Assembly (NCBI RefSeq): GCF_900188275.1
Contig: NZ_FZNY01000008.1
Coordinates: 1-64,000 of the forward strand
Origin: Dokdonia pacifica
GTDB taxonomy: Bacteria; Bacteroidota; Bacteroidia; Flavobacteriales; Flavobacteriaceae
Length of the DNA stretch: 64,000 nucleotides
Reading direction: 5' to 3'
Below the pieces are notes generated by a model. The model made no database searches. It saw only the letters and a program-made list of their open reading frames with translations, and had not been told where the DNA came from. The translations under genes and the position numbers were made by a program. Shown piece by piece: positions 57,403-64,000 of the stretch. Position 1 is the first letter of the stretch. Every line of letters starts with the position of its first letter.

Positions 57403-57419
57403 TTTCGCTTAAAGCGAAA
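57403..57419. repeat. Second palindrome family, copy 2
   Basis: TTCGCTTAAAGCGAA with AATAAA after it, the same bases as at 22202. Here it is intergenic, between the xerC-like gene and the rpsU terminator. Confidence 0.7.
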
Positions 57420-57424
57420 ATAAA

Positions 57425-57469
57425 ATAACCGTTACTTCACAAAGATATACTTTATAAAGTAACGGTTAT
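57425..57469 (-). terminator. Terminator of rpsU
   Basis: ATAACCGTTACTT (57425-57437) and AAGTAACGGTTAT (57457-57469) form a 13-base stem; a T-rich tail follows on the minus strand. Confidence 0.82.
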
Positions 57470-57543
57470 ATATTTTGAAAGAGGTACTCCCTTTCTAAAA
57501 ATCCAGACATCTCATAAAAAGTTATGAGTGACGGATACTGTTT

Positions 57544-57738
57544 TTAGATATTTTCTTTATCTCTAAGACCTTGGATATATGCTGCCTTTTGGATTTCACG
57601 TCTTCTACTTACAGAAGGTTTTGTGAACTGCTTACGCTCTCTAAGGTTACGCATAGTCTTTGTACGATCAAATTTACGCTTGAAACGTTTAAGCGCTCTA
57701 TCTATATTTTCTCCGTCTTTTACTGGTATAATTAACAT
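57544..57738 (-). CDS. rpsU: Ribosomal protein bS21
   Basis: A 64-residue bS21 (MLIIPVKDGENIDRALKRFKRKFDRTKTMRNLRERKQF). In Bacteroidota bS21, with bS18 and bS6, covers the anti-Shine-Dalgarno tail of 16S rRNA, which explains why most genes lack that signal. This gene itself has a very strong one: AAAGGAGGT, six bases before the ATG. Work on Flavobacterium supports autoregulation by this means. It is transcribed from its own promoter. Confidence 0.97.
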   Translation of the reverse strand: MLIIPVKDGENIDRALKRFKRKFDRTKTMRNLRERKQFTKPSVSRRREIQKAAYIQGLRDKENI

Positions 57739-57744
57739 AGTGGG

Positions 57745-57753
57745 ACCTCCTTT
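57745..57753 (-). promoter_or_regulatory. Strong Shine-Dalgarno of rpsU
   Basis: AAAGGAGGT on the minus strand, six bases before the ATG. Nothing as strong precedes the other genes that I examined. Confidence 0.9.
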
Positions 57754-57782
57754 CTTTAAATTCTTATTCTGTTTTCAGGCTG

Positions 57783-57812
57783 CAAATATACTACTAATAG
57801 TTATTCCTGCAA
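57783..57812 (-). promoter_or_regulatory. Promoter of rpsU
   Basis: TTG (57810-57812), a 19-base spacer and TATATTTG (57783-57790) on the minus strand. Confidence 0.65.
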
Positions 57813-57829
57813 CTTCCTATTGAATTATT

Positions 57830-59008
57830 TTATGCTTTTGTTTCAGTTTGCACTTTATATTCTTTTTTGTCGATAATCATTTTAGCAATAATCTCTCTAA
57901 GAATATCTGATGTTCCGCCTCCTATTGGTCCTAATCTACTATCTCTTAAAAGTCTAGCCATAGGATATTCTTCCATATAACCATACCCTCCTAACATCTG
58001 AAGACAATCATAAATTACTTCGTCAGCAATTTTGGTAGCTGTCAATTTTGACATCGTTGCTTCTTTTACCACATATTCTCCTTTATCAAGACGGTATGCA
58101 ATAGCATAATTAAATGTTTTTGACATCTCTACTTCAGCTTTACGCTCTGCTATTTTATGACGTAATGCCTGAAAACGATCTATGGTTTGTCCAAATGCCG
58201 TACGTTCTTTCATGTATTCTAATGCATAATCTATAGCATACTCTGCCCTTGCATGTGCATTAATCCCCATAATTAAACGTTCTGTAGCAAAATGTTGCAT
58301 GATATACCCAAATCCTTTGTTTTCCTCACCCATTAGATTAGCTACTGGTATACGAACATTGTCAAATGCAATTTCCCCAGTATCTGAAGCTCTCCATCCT
58401 AATTTATCTAATTTTGTAGCAGACACTCCAGGTGTATCACGGTCTACCACAAAAATACTCATTCCTTTTCCTCCTAACTCAGGCGCTGTTTTTGCTGCAA
58501 CTACTAGATAATCTGAATAGACTCCATTTGTTATAAATGTTTTGGAACCATTTAAAACGTAATGATCTCCTTCTTTTACAGCAGTAGTTCTCATACCCGC
58601 TACATCACTTCCACCAAAAGGCTCAGTAATACATAAACATCCTATTTTTTCTCCCGTAATACTTGGTGCAAGATATTCAGATTTTATTCTTGTATCCCCT
58701 TCAGCATTAAGGTGGGTCATAGCAAGATACGCATGTGCCCATATAGCAGCAGCAAAACCTCCAGAATTTATTTTCTGAAGTTCTTCAAGAAGAATGACTG
58801 TATAAAAGAAATCTAATCCCATACCTCCATATTCTTCTGGGTATGCAATTCCAAAAAAGCCCATTTCTCCAAACTTCTCCCAGATAAAACGATCAATCTT
58901 TCCGGTTTCTTCCCATTTATCTATGTGAGGAACCACCTCCTTTTGAAGAAAATCCTGTAAACTTTCTCTGAAAAGATTATGTTCTTCTGTAAAATATAAT
59001 TCGTTCAT
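57830..59008 (-). CDS. Acyl-CoA dehydrogenase
   Basis: A 392-residue acyl-CoA dehydrogenase from ATG 59008 (MNELYFTEEHNLFRESLQDFL); the frame extends to 59101 but those residues are not conserved. FAD motifs: GCLCITEPFGGSDVAGM and KTFITNGVYSDYLVV; C-terminal QMLGGYGYMEEYPMARLLRDSRLGPIGGGTSDILR. The residue at the usual catalytic Glu position lies in the last part; I did not fix its number. It oxidises acyl-CoA to enoyl-CoA; chain-length or substrate is unknown. A minus-7 element lies inside the 3' end of the helix-hairpin-helix gene. Confidence 0.92.
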   Translation of the reverse strand: MNELYFTEEHNLFRESLQDFLQKEVVPHIDKWEETGKIDRFIWEKFGEMGFFGIAYPEEYGGMGLDFFYTVILLEELQKINSGGFAAAIWAHAYLAMTHLNAEGDTRIKSEYLAPSITGEKIGCLCITEPFGGSDVAGMRTTAVKEGDHYVLNGSKTFITNGVYSDYLVVAAKTAPELGGKGMSIFVVDRDTPGVSATKLDKLGWRASDTGEIAFDNVRIPVANLMGEENKGFGYIMQHFATERLIMGINAHARAEYAIDYALEYMKERTAFGQTIDRFQALRHKIAERKAEVEMSKTFNYAIAYRLDKGEYVVKEATMSKLTATKIADEVIYDCLQMLGGYGYMEEYPMARLLRDSRLGPIGGGTSDILREIIAKMIIDKKEYKVQTETKA

Positions 59009-59066
59009 CTTTATTGTTAAATTTAGGCCTAAAATTGTAAAATTGTTAAACAGATTTGTAGTTGTT

Positions 59067-59942
59067 CTATTTAACAGACAAATATAACTTAATTCTAGCA
59101 TATTTGTAGTCTGTCATACCATCTAGTCCTGACAATTCTTCTAACGATTTTATACCTTCGTGTAGTATTCTATAATCTACAATTTCTTTTGCGAGGTCAA
59201 AATTAAGAAGTGGAATTGTAGCTAAATCTGATGCAGAAGCTGTGTTTACATTTATAAATTGTACTGCAGGCTTTTCTTTTACAGTGTACTCATTAAGTAT
59301 AGCCCGTTTTTGTTTTGTAGTAACACCATACACATCATACAACTGTCCATCCATTTGATACCCTCCAATTTTTTGGATATGCCTCAGTATTCTATCTGCA
59401 GCAACTTCATCTATACCATCAATCACTAGCAAAGATTCTAAAGTTATCTTATTAAGGTCTTTCTTTTGATCGTACGTTTTCCATTTTGGCTGAGAATTAT
59501 ACGTTCTTTTGGGTTTTGGATTTGTCACCCATTCTGGAAATTTAAAATAAGGAGAAATAATAGTTAGTAATGAGTCTGAGACTTTAGTTACTTTCTTAAA
59601 GTCTGAAATAGAGTTGATCCATTGTCCGCTTTCGCGAAAGCGGTGTAAGCGATCTACCTCTTCTACTTTCATGCCTAGTGTGTACCCTTTATAATCTGTA
59701 ATATAATTAGGGTTAAAAGGATATATTTTAGGTTTTTTATTTTCTATCGCAATTAATTTAAGCGAATCTATTTGCTTTTGAAATGCAAGAACTTCCAATT
59801 GTTCTTCATCTGAGATAGCAATATCTTGTGTAGGTTCATACAAGAAGGAGACTCCAATAAGCAAAAGAATGAGTGCACTAAAAACTAAAATCCCACTTCT
59901 TTTTTGTCGATCATAAAAGAAATGGGATTTGAAGTTATTCAT
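59067..59942 (-). CDS. Helix-hairpin-helix protein, ComEA-like C-terminus
   Basis: A 291-residue protein with an N-terminal membrane anchor (about 18-34, LVFSALILLLIGVSFLY) and helix-hairpin-helix motifs. The clearest is at the C-terminus (FINVNTASASDLATIPLLNFDLAKEIVDYRILHEGIKSLEEL), as in ComEA; another is near residue 170 (ESLLVIDGIDEVAADRILRHIQ) and a third near 100. It could bind DNA at the outer face of the membrane, for uptake or repair; function is unproven. The palindromic repeat at 59628 encodes RFRES. Confidence 0.85.
   Translation of the reverse strand: MNNFKSHFFYDRQKRSGILVFSALILLLIGVSFLYEPTQDIAISDEEQLEVLAFQKQIDSLKLIAIENKKPKIYPFNPNYITDYKGYTLGMKVEEVDRLHRFRESGQWINSISDFKKVTKVSDSLLTIISPYFKFPEWVTNPKPKRTYNSQPKWKTYDQKKDLNKITLESLLVIDGIDEVAADRILRHIQKIGGYQMDGQLYDVYGVTTKQKRAILNEYTVKEKPAVQFINVNTASASDLATIPLLNFDLAKEIVDYRILHEGIKSLEELSGLDGMTDYKYARIKLYLSVK
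59079..59086 (-). promoter_or_regulatory. Minus-7 element for the acyl-CoA dehydrogenase
   Basis: TATATTTG inside the last codons of the helix-hairpin-helix gene, about 70 bases before ATG 59008. Confidence 0.45.
59628..59641. repeat. Palindromic repeat copy 15 (coding)
   Basis: Perfect GCTTTCGCGAAAGC, extended to 18 bases with CC and GG (59626-59643), in the helix-hairpin-helix gene, read as RFRES. Confidence 0.95.
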
Positions 59943-59956
59943 TATAGTATATTTTA

Positions 59957-61573
59957 CTATTGACTATTACCTGCTTTTATAGCATCTAAGAATCTTTTTA
60001 ATTGCTTCTTAACTACTGGGAATAAGAAATAGAGTCCTACCATATTCGGGAATACCATTGCAAAGATCATTGCATCAGAGAAATCCCATATAGACTGCAT
60101 ACTTGCAGATGCTCCAACAACTACAAAAGCTAAGAATAAAAATTTATAAACTAAATCTGCTGTCTTTCCTCGTCCAAATAAGAACTTCCAAGATTGCAGT
60201 CCATAGTATGACCAAGAAATCATCGTAGATACAGCAAATAAAACTACCGCGATAGTCAAGAACACATTAGAATAAGGAATATACTCAGCAAATGCTTTAG
60301 AAGTGATCCCTGCTCCTTCATAAGATATTCCATCTATAAGAACAGCACCTGAACCATCTCCTCCGTATTCAAAGAATCCTCCAAAGTTAAATATCACAAT
60401 CACCAATGCTGTCATTGTACAAATCACTACGGTATCAATAAAAGGTTCTAATAAAGCCACAAGACCTTCACTAGCTGAATATTTTGTTTTTACTGCCGAG
60501 TGTGCAATAGAAGCAGATCCTGCCCCAGCTTCATTTGAGAATGCTGCACGTTTGAAACCTACCAATAACACTCCTATAACACCACCAACTCCAAAGGCCG
60601 TTGGATTAAAAGCTTCTTTTACAATTAAACCAATTGCATCATCTATTAATGAGAAATTGCTTAATATAATATATAGACAAGCTACAATATACATTACAGC
60701 CATAAGAGGTACTACTTTTTCTGTCACAGAAGCTATACGCTTAATACCACCTATTATAATAACACCTACTAGAACTGCTAAAACAACTCCAATCCAGAAA
60801 CCAGCTCCTGTGCTTTCTAGATTAAAAATTTCTTTTAAAACTATAGTTGCTTGGTTAGACTGCGCTGCATTACCACCTCCAAAAGATCCTCCAATACAAA
60901 AAATCGCAAAAAGAACTGCCGCTATCTTACCTAGAACAGCAAATCCTTTTTCTTTCAATCCTTTACTAATATAGTACATAGGACCTCCATAAACTGTTCC
61001 ATCTGGTCCTACATCACGATATTGTACCCCGAGTGTACATTCTACAAATTTTGTAGACATACCTAACAAGCCACAAATAATCATCCAGAATGTAGCTCCA
61101 GGTCCACCTAATGCAATAGCTAATGCAACTCCAGCAATATTACCATTACCAACGGTACCAGATACTGCTGTAGCCAGCGCCTGAAAGTGACTTACTTCCC
61201 CATCTTGACTTTCATCTCTAATCGTATCAGGAATATCTCCATCTACACCAGCACGCTCATCACCTAGAGAATGCCCCCCTTCAATATCATCGTATTTACC
61301 ACGAACTACATTAATTGCTTTTCCAAAATATCTGATATTAGGAAATCCAAAATAAATAGTAAAAAATAAAGCACTTGCTACTAAAAGAACTAATACAAAT
61401 GGAATATCCGGGTCTTTCCAAACAAGAAAGAATATCGTATCACTAAAAAAATCGGAAACTGGTTTGAAAGCTTGATCTATTTTTTGATCTATCCCTACTT
61501 CTTGACTTTCTTGGGCAAAAATCAAAAAAGGAGTTAAAATGGCTAAAAGTGAAAGAAGATATTTCTTCATCAT
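59957..61573 (-). CDS. Alanine/glycine:cation symporter (AGCS family)
   Basis: A 538-residue symporter with about ten membrane spans and a long cytoplasmic loop (about 95-130). Family signatures: VSGTVGNGNIAGVALAIALGGPGATFWM and NEAGAGSASIAHSAVKTKYSASEGLVALLEPF. It starts with a cleavable-looking signal or first helix. It takes up alanine or glycine with sodium or protons. It follows the K+ channel gene after 94 bases but may be separate. Confidence 0.9.
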   Translation of the reverse strand: MMKKYLLSLLAILTPFLIFAQESQEVGIDQKIDQAFKPVSDFFSDTIFFLVWKDPDIPFVLVLLVASALFFTIYFGFPNIRYFGKAINVVRGKYDDIEGGHSLGDERAGVDGDIPDTIRDESQDGEVSHFQALATAVSGTVGNGNIAGVALAIALGGPGATFWMIICGLLGMSTKFVECTLGVQYRDVGPDGTVYGGPMYYISKGLKEKGFAVLGKIAAVLFAIFCIGGSFGGGNAAQSNQATIVLKEIFNLESTGAGFWIGVVLAVLVGVIIIGGIKRIASVTEKVVPLMAVMYIVACLYIILSNFSLIDDAIGLIVKEAFNPTAFGVGGVIGVLLVGFKRAAFSNEAGAGSASIAHSAVKTKYSASEGLVALLEPFIDTVVICTMTALVIVIFNFGGFFEYGGDGSGAVLIDGISYEGAGITSKAFAEYIPYSNVFLTIAVVLFAVSTMISWSYYGLQSWKFLFGRGKTADLVYKFLFLAFVVVGASASMQSIWDFSDAMIFAMVFPNMVGLYFLFPVVKKQLKRFLDAIKAGNSQ

Positions 61574-61667
61574 TTAATGTATGTTAGGTTATTATTAAAT
61601 TCAGCTAGCAATATGCAAAAAAAAGCTCCTTAATCAAAGGAATGACTCTTAAAATCGGTTACAAATA

Positions 61668-62678
61668 CTAAATTCCAAAAATACGATGTAGGTTTATTAT
61701 TTGTTCTGGACGCCCTATAACAACTAGTTTAGAGTCTTTTTTTAGAATAAAATCTGCACTAGGATTCACCGTATATTTTCCTTCTGGAGATTTATAGCCT
61801 ATGATAGTACACCCCGTTTTATAGCGTAAATCTATGTCTTTGATACTTACCTCTTTTCCATCAGGACAAAATTTTTCAAACCCAATTTCTTCTACATTAA
61901 TAGAGTCTTCTTCCCCAACAACAGATAGATTATCTAAGAATTCTATAAGATCAGGCACCACTACAAGCGAAGCCATATGATCTCCTCCTATTCTATTAGG
62001 CATGATCACATTATCTGCTCCTGCCAGTTTTAATTTCTTTTGAGAAGTTTCATACTCTGCTCTACTTATGATTTTAAGTTTTTGATTTAATTGCCTTGCA
62101 CTTAATACAACAAATAAATTATCTGCATCATCTGGCAATGCAGAAATTAGTGTACTAGCTCGTTCTACTCCTGCATTTAACAATATCTCATCTTCATTAG
62201 CATTTCCATTTACAAATAATGTATTGGCATCTTCATAACGTTGTACGACATCTTCTTCTTTGTCTATAATAACAAAAGATTTATTGTAGGCACGCAGTTT
62301 TTCTACTGCCTGCTTACCATTACGTCCATAACCACATACAATAATGTGATTAGATAATTTATCTATTTGTTTCTGCACTTTTTTATGTTTTATAGTATCA
62401 TAAGCGTTTCTACTTATAATATATTCTGTAATTACGGAAATAGCATACCCCACTATAACAACACTACACAATATAAGAATAACTGTGAAAATTTTTGCTT
62501 CAGGAGTAAGCGGGTTTACTTCACCAAATCCAACTGTAGTTACTGTAATAACAGTCATATATAGTGCATCTACCCATTCATAACCAGCAATCACCCTATA
62601 TCCTAAAACTCCAATCAGTAATGTCACCAACACTAGTGTGATCGCTACATATATTTTAGATCTAAAAAATTCAAACAT
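61668..62678 (-). CDS. Potassium channel with RCK (TrkA-N/TrkA-C) domain
   Basis: A 336-residue two-span channel: first span (about 9-28), pore with selectivity filter TVGFG (48-52), second span (about 62-85), then an RCK N domain (HIIVCGYGRNGKQAVEKL, Rossmann fold with GxGxxG replaced by GYGRNG) and an RCK C domain. Such channels admit K+ and are gated by ligands such as nucleotides, calcium or c-di-AMP. The next gene upstream (PspC-like) ends three bases before it starts, so they share a message. Confidence 0.92.
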   Translation of the reverse strand: MFEFFRSKIYVAITLVLVTLLIGVLGYRVIAGYEWVDALYMTVITVTTVGFGEVNPLTPEAKIFTVILILCSVVIVGYAISVITEYIISRNAYDTIKHKKVQKQIDKLSNHIIVCGYGRNGKQAVEKLRAYNKSFVIIDKEEDVVQRYEDANTLFVNGNANEDEILLNAGVERASTLISALPDDADNLFVVLSARQLNQKLKIISRAEYETSQKKLKLAGADNVIMPNRIGGDHMASLVVVPDLIEFLDNLSVVGEEDSINVEEIGFEKFCPDGKEVSIKDIDLRYKTGCTIIGYKSPEGKYTVNPSADFILKKDSKLVVIGRPEQIINLHRIFGI

Positions 62679-62681
62679 ATA

Positions 62682-62912
62682 CTATAGATCAAAAACCGAA
62701 GTTCGTTTTGTATACACTAAATCTTTGAGCTTTAATAAAAAAGCAGATGTCAGATATAATGCAAAACCAACACCTAATGTTGCAAAAGACATATATATAA
62801 AAAACAATCGCACATTTTTTGCTCGCATCCCAAGCCGATCTGCAAGTCGAGAAGAAACATAAAACCCATGCTTCTCAAAATAATGCCTGATATTATATAC
62901 AAGTTTTAACAT
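62682..62912 (-). CDS. PspC-like membrane protein
   Basis: A 76-residue protein from ATG 62912 (MLKLVYNIRHYFEKHGFYV). The open frame runs further to 62963, but the TACTTTTG promoter element at 62925-62932 lies inside that extension, so the shorter start is preferred. SSRLADRLGMRAKNVRLFFIYMSFATLGVGFALYL is a PspC-like arrangement with one hydrophobic segment. It may belong to a stress response of the inner membrane; it has no partner PspA or PspB here. Confidence 0.7.
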   Translation of the reverse strand: MLKLVYNIRHYFEKHGFYVSSRLADRLGMRAKNVRLFFIYMSFATLGVGFALYLTSAFLLKLKDLVYTKRTSVFDL

Positions 62913-62924
62913 TACTGCAAAATA

Positions 62925-62932
62925 CAAAAGTA
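62925..62932 (-). promoter_or_regulatory. Minus-7 element of the PspC-like and K+ channel operon
   Basis: TACTTTTG on the minus strand, 12 bases before ATG 62912. The expected start leaves a leader of only about six bases. Confidence 0.6.
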
Positions 62933-63009
62933 TATGTACATCCTTTGTATCTTTTTGCATCATAATATCACAAATATCCTATTAAAGACGTATTTTTAAA
63001 TAAAAAACT

Positions 63010-63183
63010 ATGTTTGGACTTTTTGGAAAAAAATCACCACTAGAAAAACTACAGAAACAGCACAAAAAAATACTTGAAGATGCGTTTAAACTTTCAAAAA
63101 TTAATCGTTCAGAAAGTGATGCGTTATATGCAAAAGCTGCCGAAATAGAAAAAGAGATTGCTACACTTTCTGTTAATAAATAA
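63010..63183 (+). CDS. Lacal_2735 family small protein
   Basis: A 57-residue protein (MFGLFGKKSPLEKLQKQHKK and onward), too short to be listed among long frames. I match it from memory to the Lacal_2735 family of small Bacteroidota proteins. It is Lys-rich, without a membrane span, and largely helical by appearance. Function unknown. It lies between the PspC-like gene (divergent) and dnaX. Confidence 0.75.
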   Translation: MFGLFGKKSPLEKLQKQHKKILEDAFKLSKINRSESDALYAKAAEIEKEIATLSVNK

Positions 63184-63228
63184 ATTAGAAATCTTTTTAG
63201 CAATAGGTAGTTTTTGAAATCCCTATTT

Positions 63229-63236
63229 TATATTTG
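63229..63236 (+). promoter_or_regulatory. Minus-7 element of dnaX, possibly leaderless
   Basis: TATATTTG ends five bases before the dnaX ATG (63242). In Bacteroidota the start is about six bases after this element, so the transcript would begin at or near the A of ATG. Confidence 0.5.
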
Positions 63237-63241
63237 TAGCT

Positions 63242-64000
63242 ATGGAACATTTCATCGTATCTGCTAGAAAATACCGCCCTCAGACATTTAAAGATGTTGT
63301 GGGTCAGCAGGCTATAACCAATACGCTTGAAAATGCCATTGCCAATAATCACCTCGCACAAGCTCTTTTATTTTGTGGCCCTCGTGGTGTAGGGAAAACA
63401 AGTTGTGCGCGTATTTTAGCAAAACGAATTAATCAGGATGAAAATACACGCCCAGATGAAGATTTTGCTTTTAATATTTTTGAATTAGATGCCGCTTCTA
63501 ATAATTCTGTAGATGATATTAGAAATCTTATTGATCAGGTACGTATTCCTCCGCAAGTTGGCACCTATAAAGTTTATATTATTGACGAGGTTCATATGTT
63601 ATCACAAGCCGCTTTTAATGCGTTCTTAAAAACATTGGAAGAACCACCTAAGCATGCCATCTTTATACTTGCTACTACAGAAAAACATAAAATCATACCT
63701 ACTATATTATCGCGTTGCCAAATTTTTGATTTCAAAAGAATCACGGTAACAGATGCAAGAAAACATCTTGTTCAAATTGCACAAGAAGAAGGTATAGAAG
63801 CAGATGAAGAGGCTTTGCATATCATTGCTCAAAAAGCAGATGGTGCGATGCGAGATGCTTTATCTATATTTGATAGAGTTGTGAGTTTTAGCGGTAAAAC
63901 GCTTTCGCGAAAAGCGGTAACAGAAAACTTAAATGTTTTAGATTATGACACCTACTTTACGGCTACAGATCATATTCTAAAAAACGACATTCCACAATTG
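63242..64000 (+). CDS. dnaX: DNA polymerase III subunits gamma/tau, 5' part
   Basis: The first 253 residues of DnaX, running off the window. MEHFIVSARKYRPQTFKDVVGQQ is the family start; the P-loop is CGPRGVGKTSCAR, followed by DEVHMLSQAAFNAFLKTLEEPP (Walker B) and ATTEKHKIIPTILSRCQ (sensor 1). The usual four-cysteine zinc module after the P-loop is reduced (RINQDENTRPDEDFAFNIFELDAASNNSVDD), as in flavobacterial forms. It is part of the clamp loader. A repeat relative with one inserted base is at 63901-63915, read as LSRK. Confidence 0.95.
   Translation, partial: MEHFIVSARKYRPQTFKDVVGQQAITNTLENAIANNHLAQALLFCGPRGVGKTSCARILAKRINQDENTRPDEDFAFNIFELDAASNNSVDDIRNLIDQVRIPPQVGTYKVYIIDEVHMLSQAAFNAFLKTLEEPPKHAIFILATTEKHKIIPTILSRCQIFDFKRITVTDARKHLVQIAQEEGIEADEEALHIIAQKADGAMRDALSIFDRVVSFSGKTLSRKAVTENLNVLDYDTYFTATDHILKNDIPQL

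Noticed and set aside
59009-59101. Longer N-terminus of the acyl-CoA dehydrogenase
   Set aside because: It overlaps the end of the helix-hairpin-helix gene, and MNELYFTEEH is the family start.
2399-59641. CRISPR array or IS inverted repeats
   Set aside because: The palindromes are scattered with irregular spacing of kilobases, have no spacers between them, no cas genes and no transposase in the window.
62982-63203. Open frame of 73 codons on the minus strand
   Set aside because: It is antisense to the Lacal_2735 gene, which has family character.
1-64000. An undescribed defence or mobile system
   Set aside because: All genes fit core functions or small lineage families; I see no nuclease, toxin pair, retron, phage or transposase cluster. 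The only undescribed candidates are the repeat family, the small RiPP-like peptide and the DUF3667 pair.

Overview
The window is chromosomal DNA from a marine-type member of the Flavobacteriaceae (phylum Bacteroidota); the genus is not settled from sequence alone, though a Dokdonia-like relative would fit. The evidence is low GC content, type IX secretion (T9SS) sorting domains at both a type B and a type A C-terminus, Bacteroidota promoters of the form TTTG-(18 to 22)-TAnnTTTG in front of many genes, almost no Shine-Dalgarno sequences (rpsU is the exception), a Rho with a long Asn-rich insert, and lineage-restricted families (DUF4293, DUF3667, DUF5916, Lacal_2735, the long GAPDH). I see no insertion sequence, prophage, CRISPR array, integron or defence island. 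Gene content is that of a stable core chromosome.

Layout. 1-12.5 kb: end of a T9SS-secreted protein, a lysozyme-like protein, the dapF-GNAT-mltG operon, an HtrA protease, a small peptide with a RiPP-like leader, GAPDH, a coiled-coil membrane protein, a GNAT, trmD, a SIMPL protein, rho and a DUF4293 protein. 12.5-24.4 kb: an acyltransferase of the serine palmitoyltransferase type and a cysteine-synthase-like enzyme that together suggest sulfonolipid (capnine) synthesis, an S9 peptidase lipoprotein, ybaB, folE, a DUF5916 outer-membrane protein, a LolD-like ATPase, a polytopic membrane protein and a TIGR02757 protein. 24.4-35 kb: a BatA-type protein, a dihydroorotase-like protein lacking its metal histidines, two paralogous small membrane proteins, an esterase, a LURP-one-like protein, a YfcE-type phosphoesterase with a duplicated 3' end, truA, an ABC exporter and a class III cyclase. 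35-42.5 kb: cdaA with two DUF3667 genes, a DUF1028 T9SS protein, a thioredoxin-fold protein, htpG and a DUF3467 protein. 42.5-57.8 kb: the information-processing block, read on the minus strand: rpsU, xerC-like recombinase, hpf, tRNA-Thr(UGU), tRNA-Tyr, tRNA-Gly, tRNA-Thr(GGU), tuf, tRNA-Trp, secE, nusG, rplK, rplA, rplJ, rplL, rpoB, rpoC. 57.8-64 kb: acyl-CoA dehydrogenase, a helix-hairpin-helix protein, an alanine symporter, a potassium channel, a PspC-like protein, a Lacal_2735 protein and the start of dnaX.

The most striking non-gene signal is a perfect palindrome, GCTTTCGCGAAAGC, often extended to TACGCTTTCGCGAAAGCGTA. It occurs 15 times without error in 64 kb (chance expectation far below one), eight times between genes and seven times inside coding sequences, in all three reading frames. 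It is missing from the ribosomal-protein and rpoBC coding sequences but present in the rpoB-rpoC spacer. Other points worth a second look: a duplicated yfcE 3' end whose differences are all synonymous, a terminator that overlaps the start of the tRNA-tuf transcript, a strong Shine-Dalgarno before rpsU only, and the small RiPP-like peptide.
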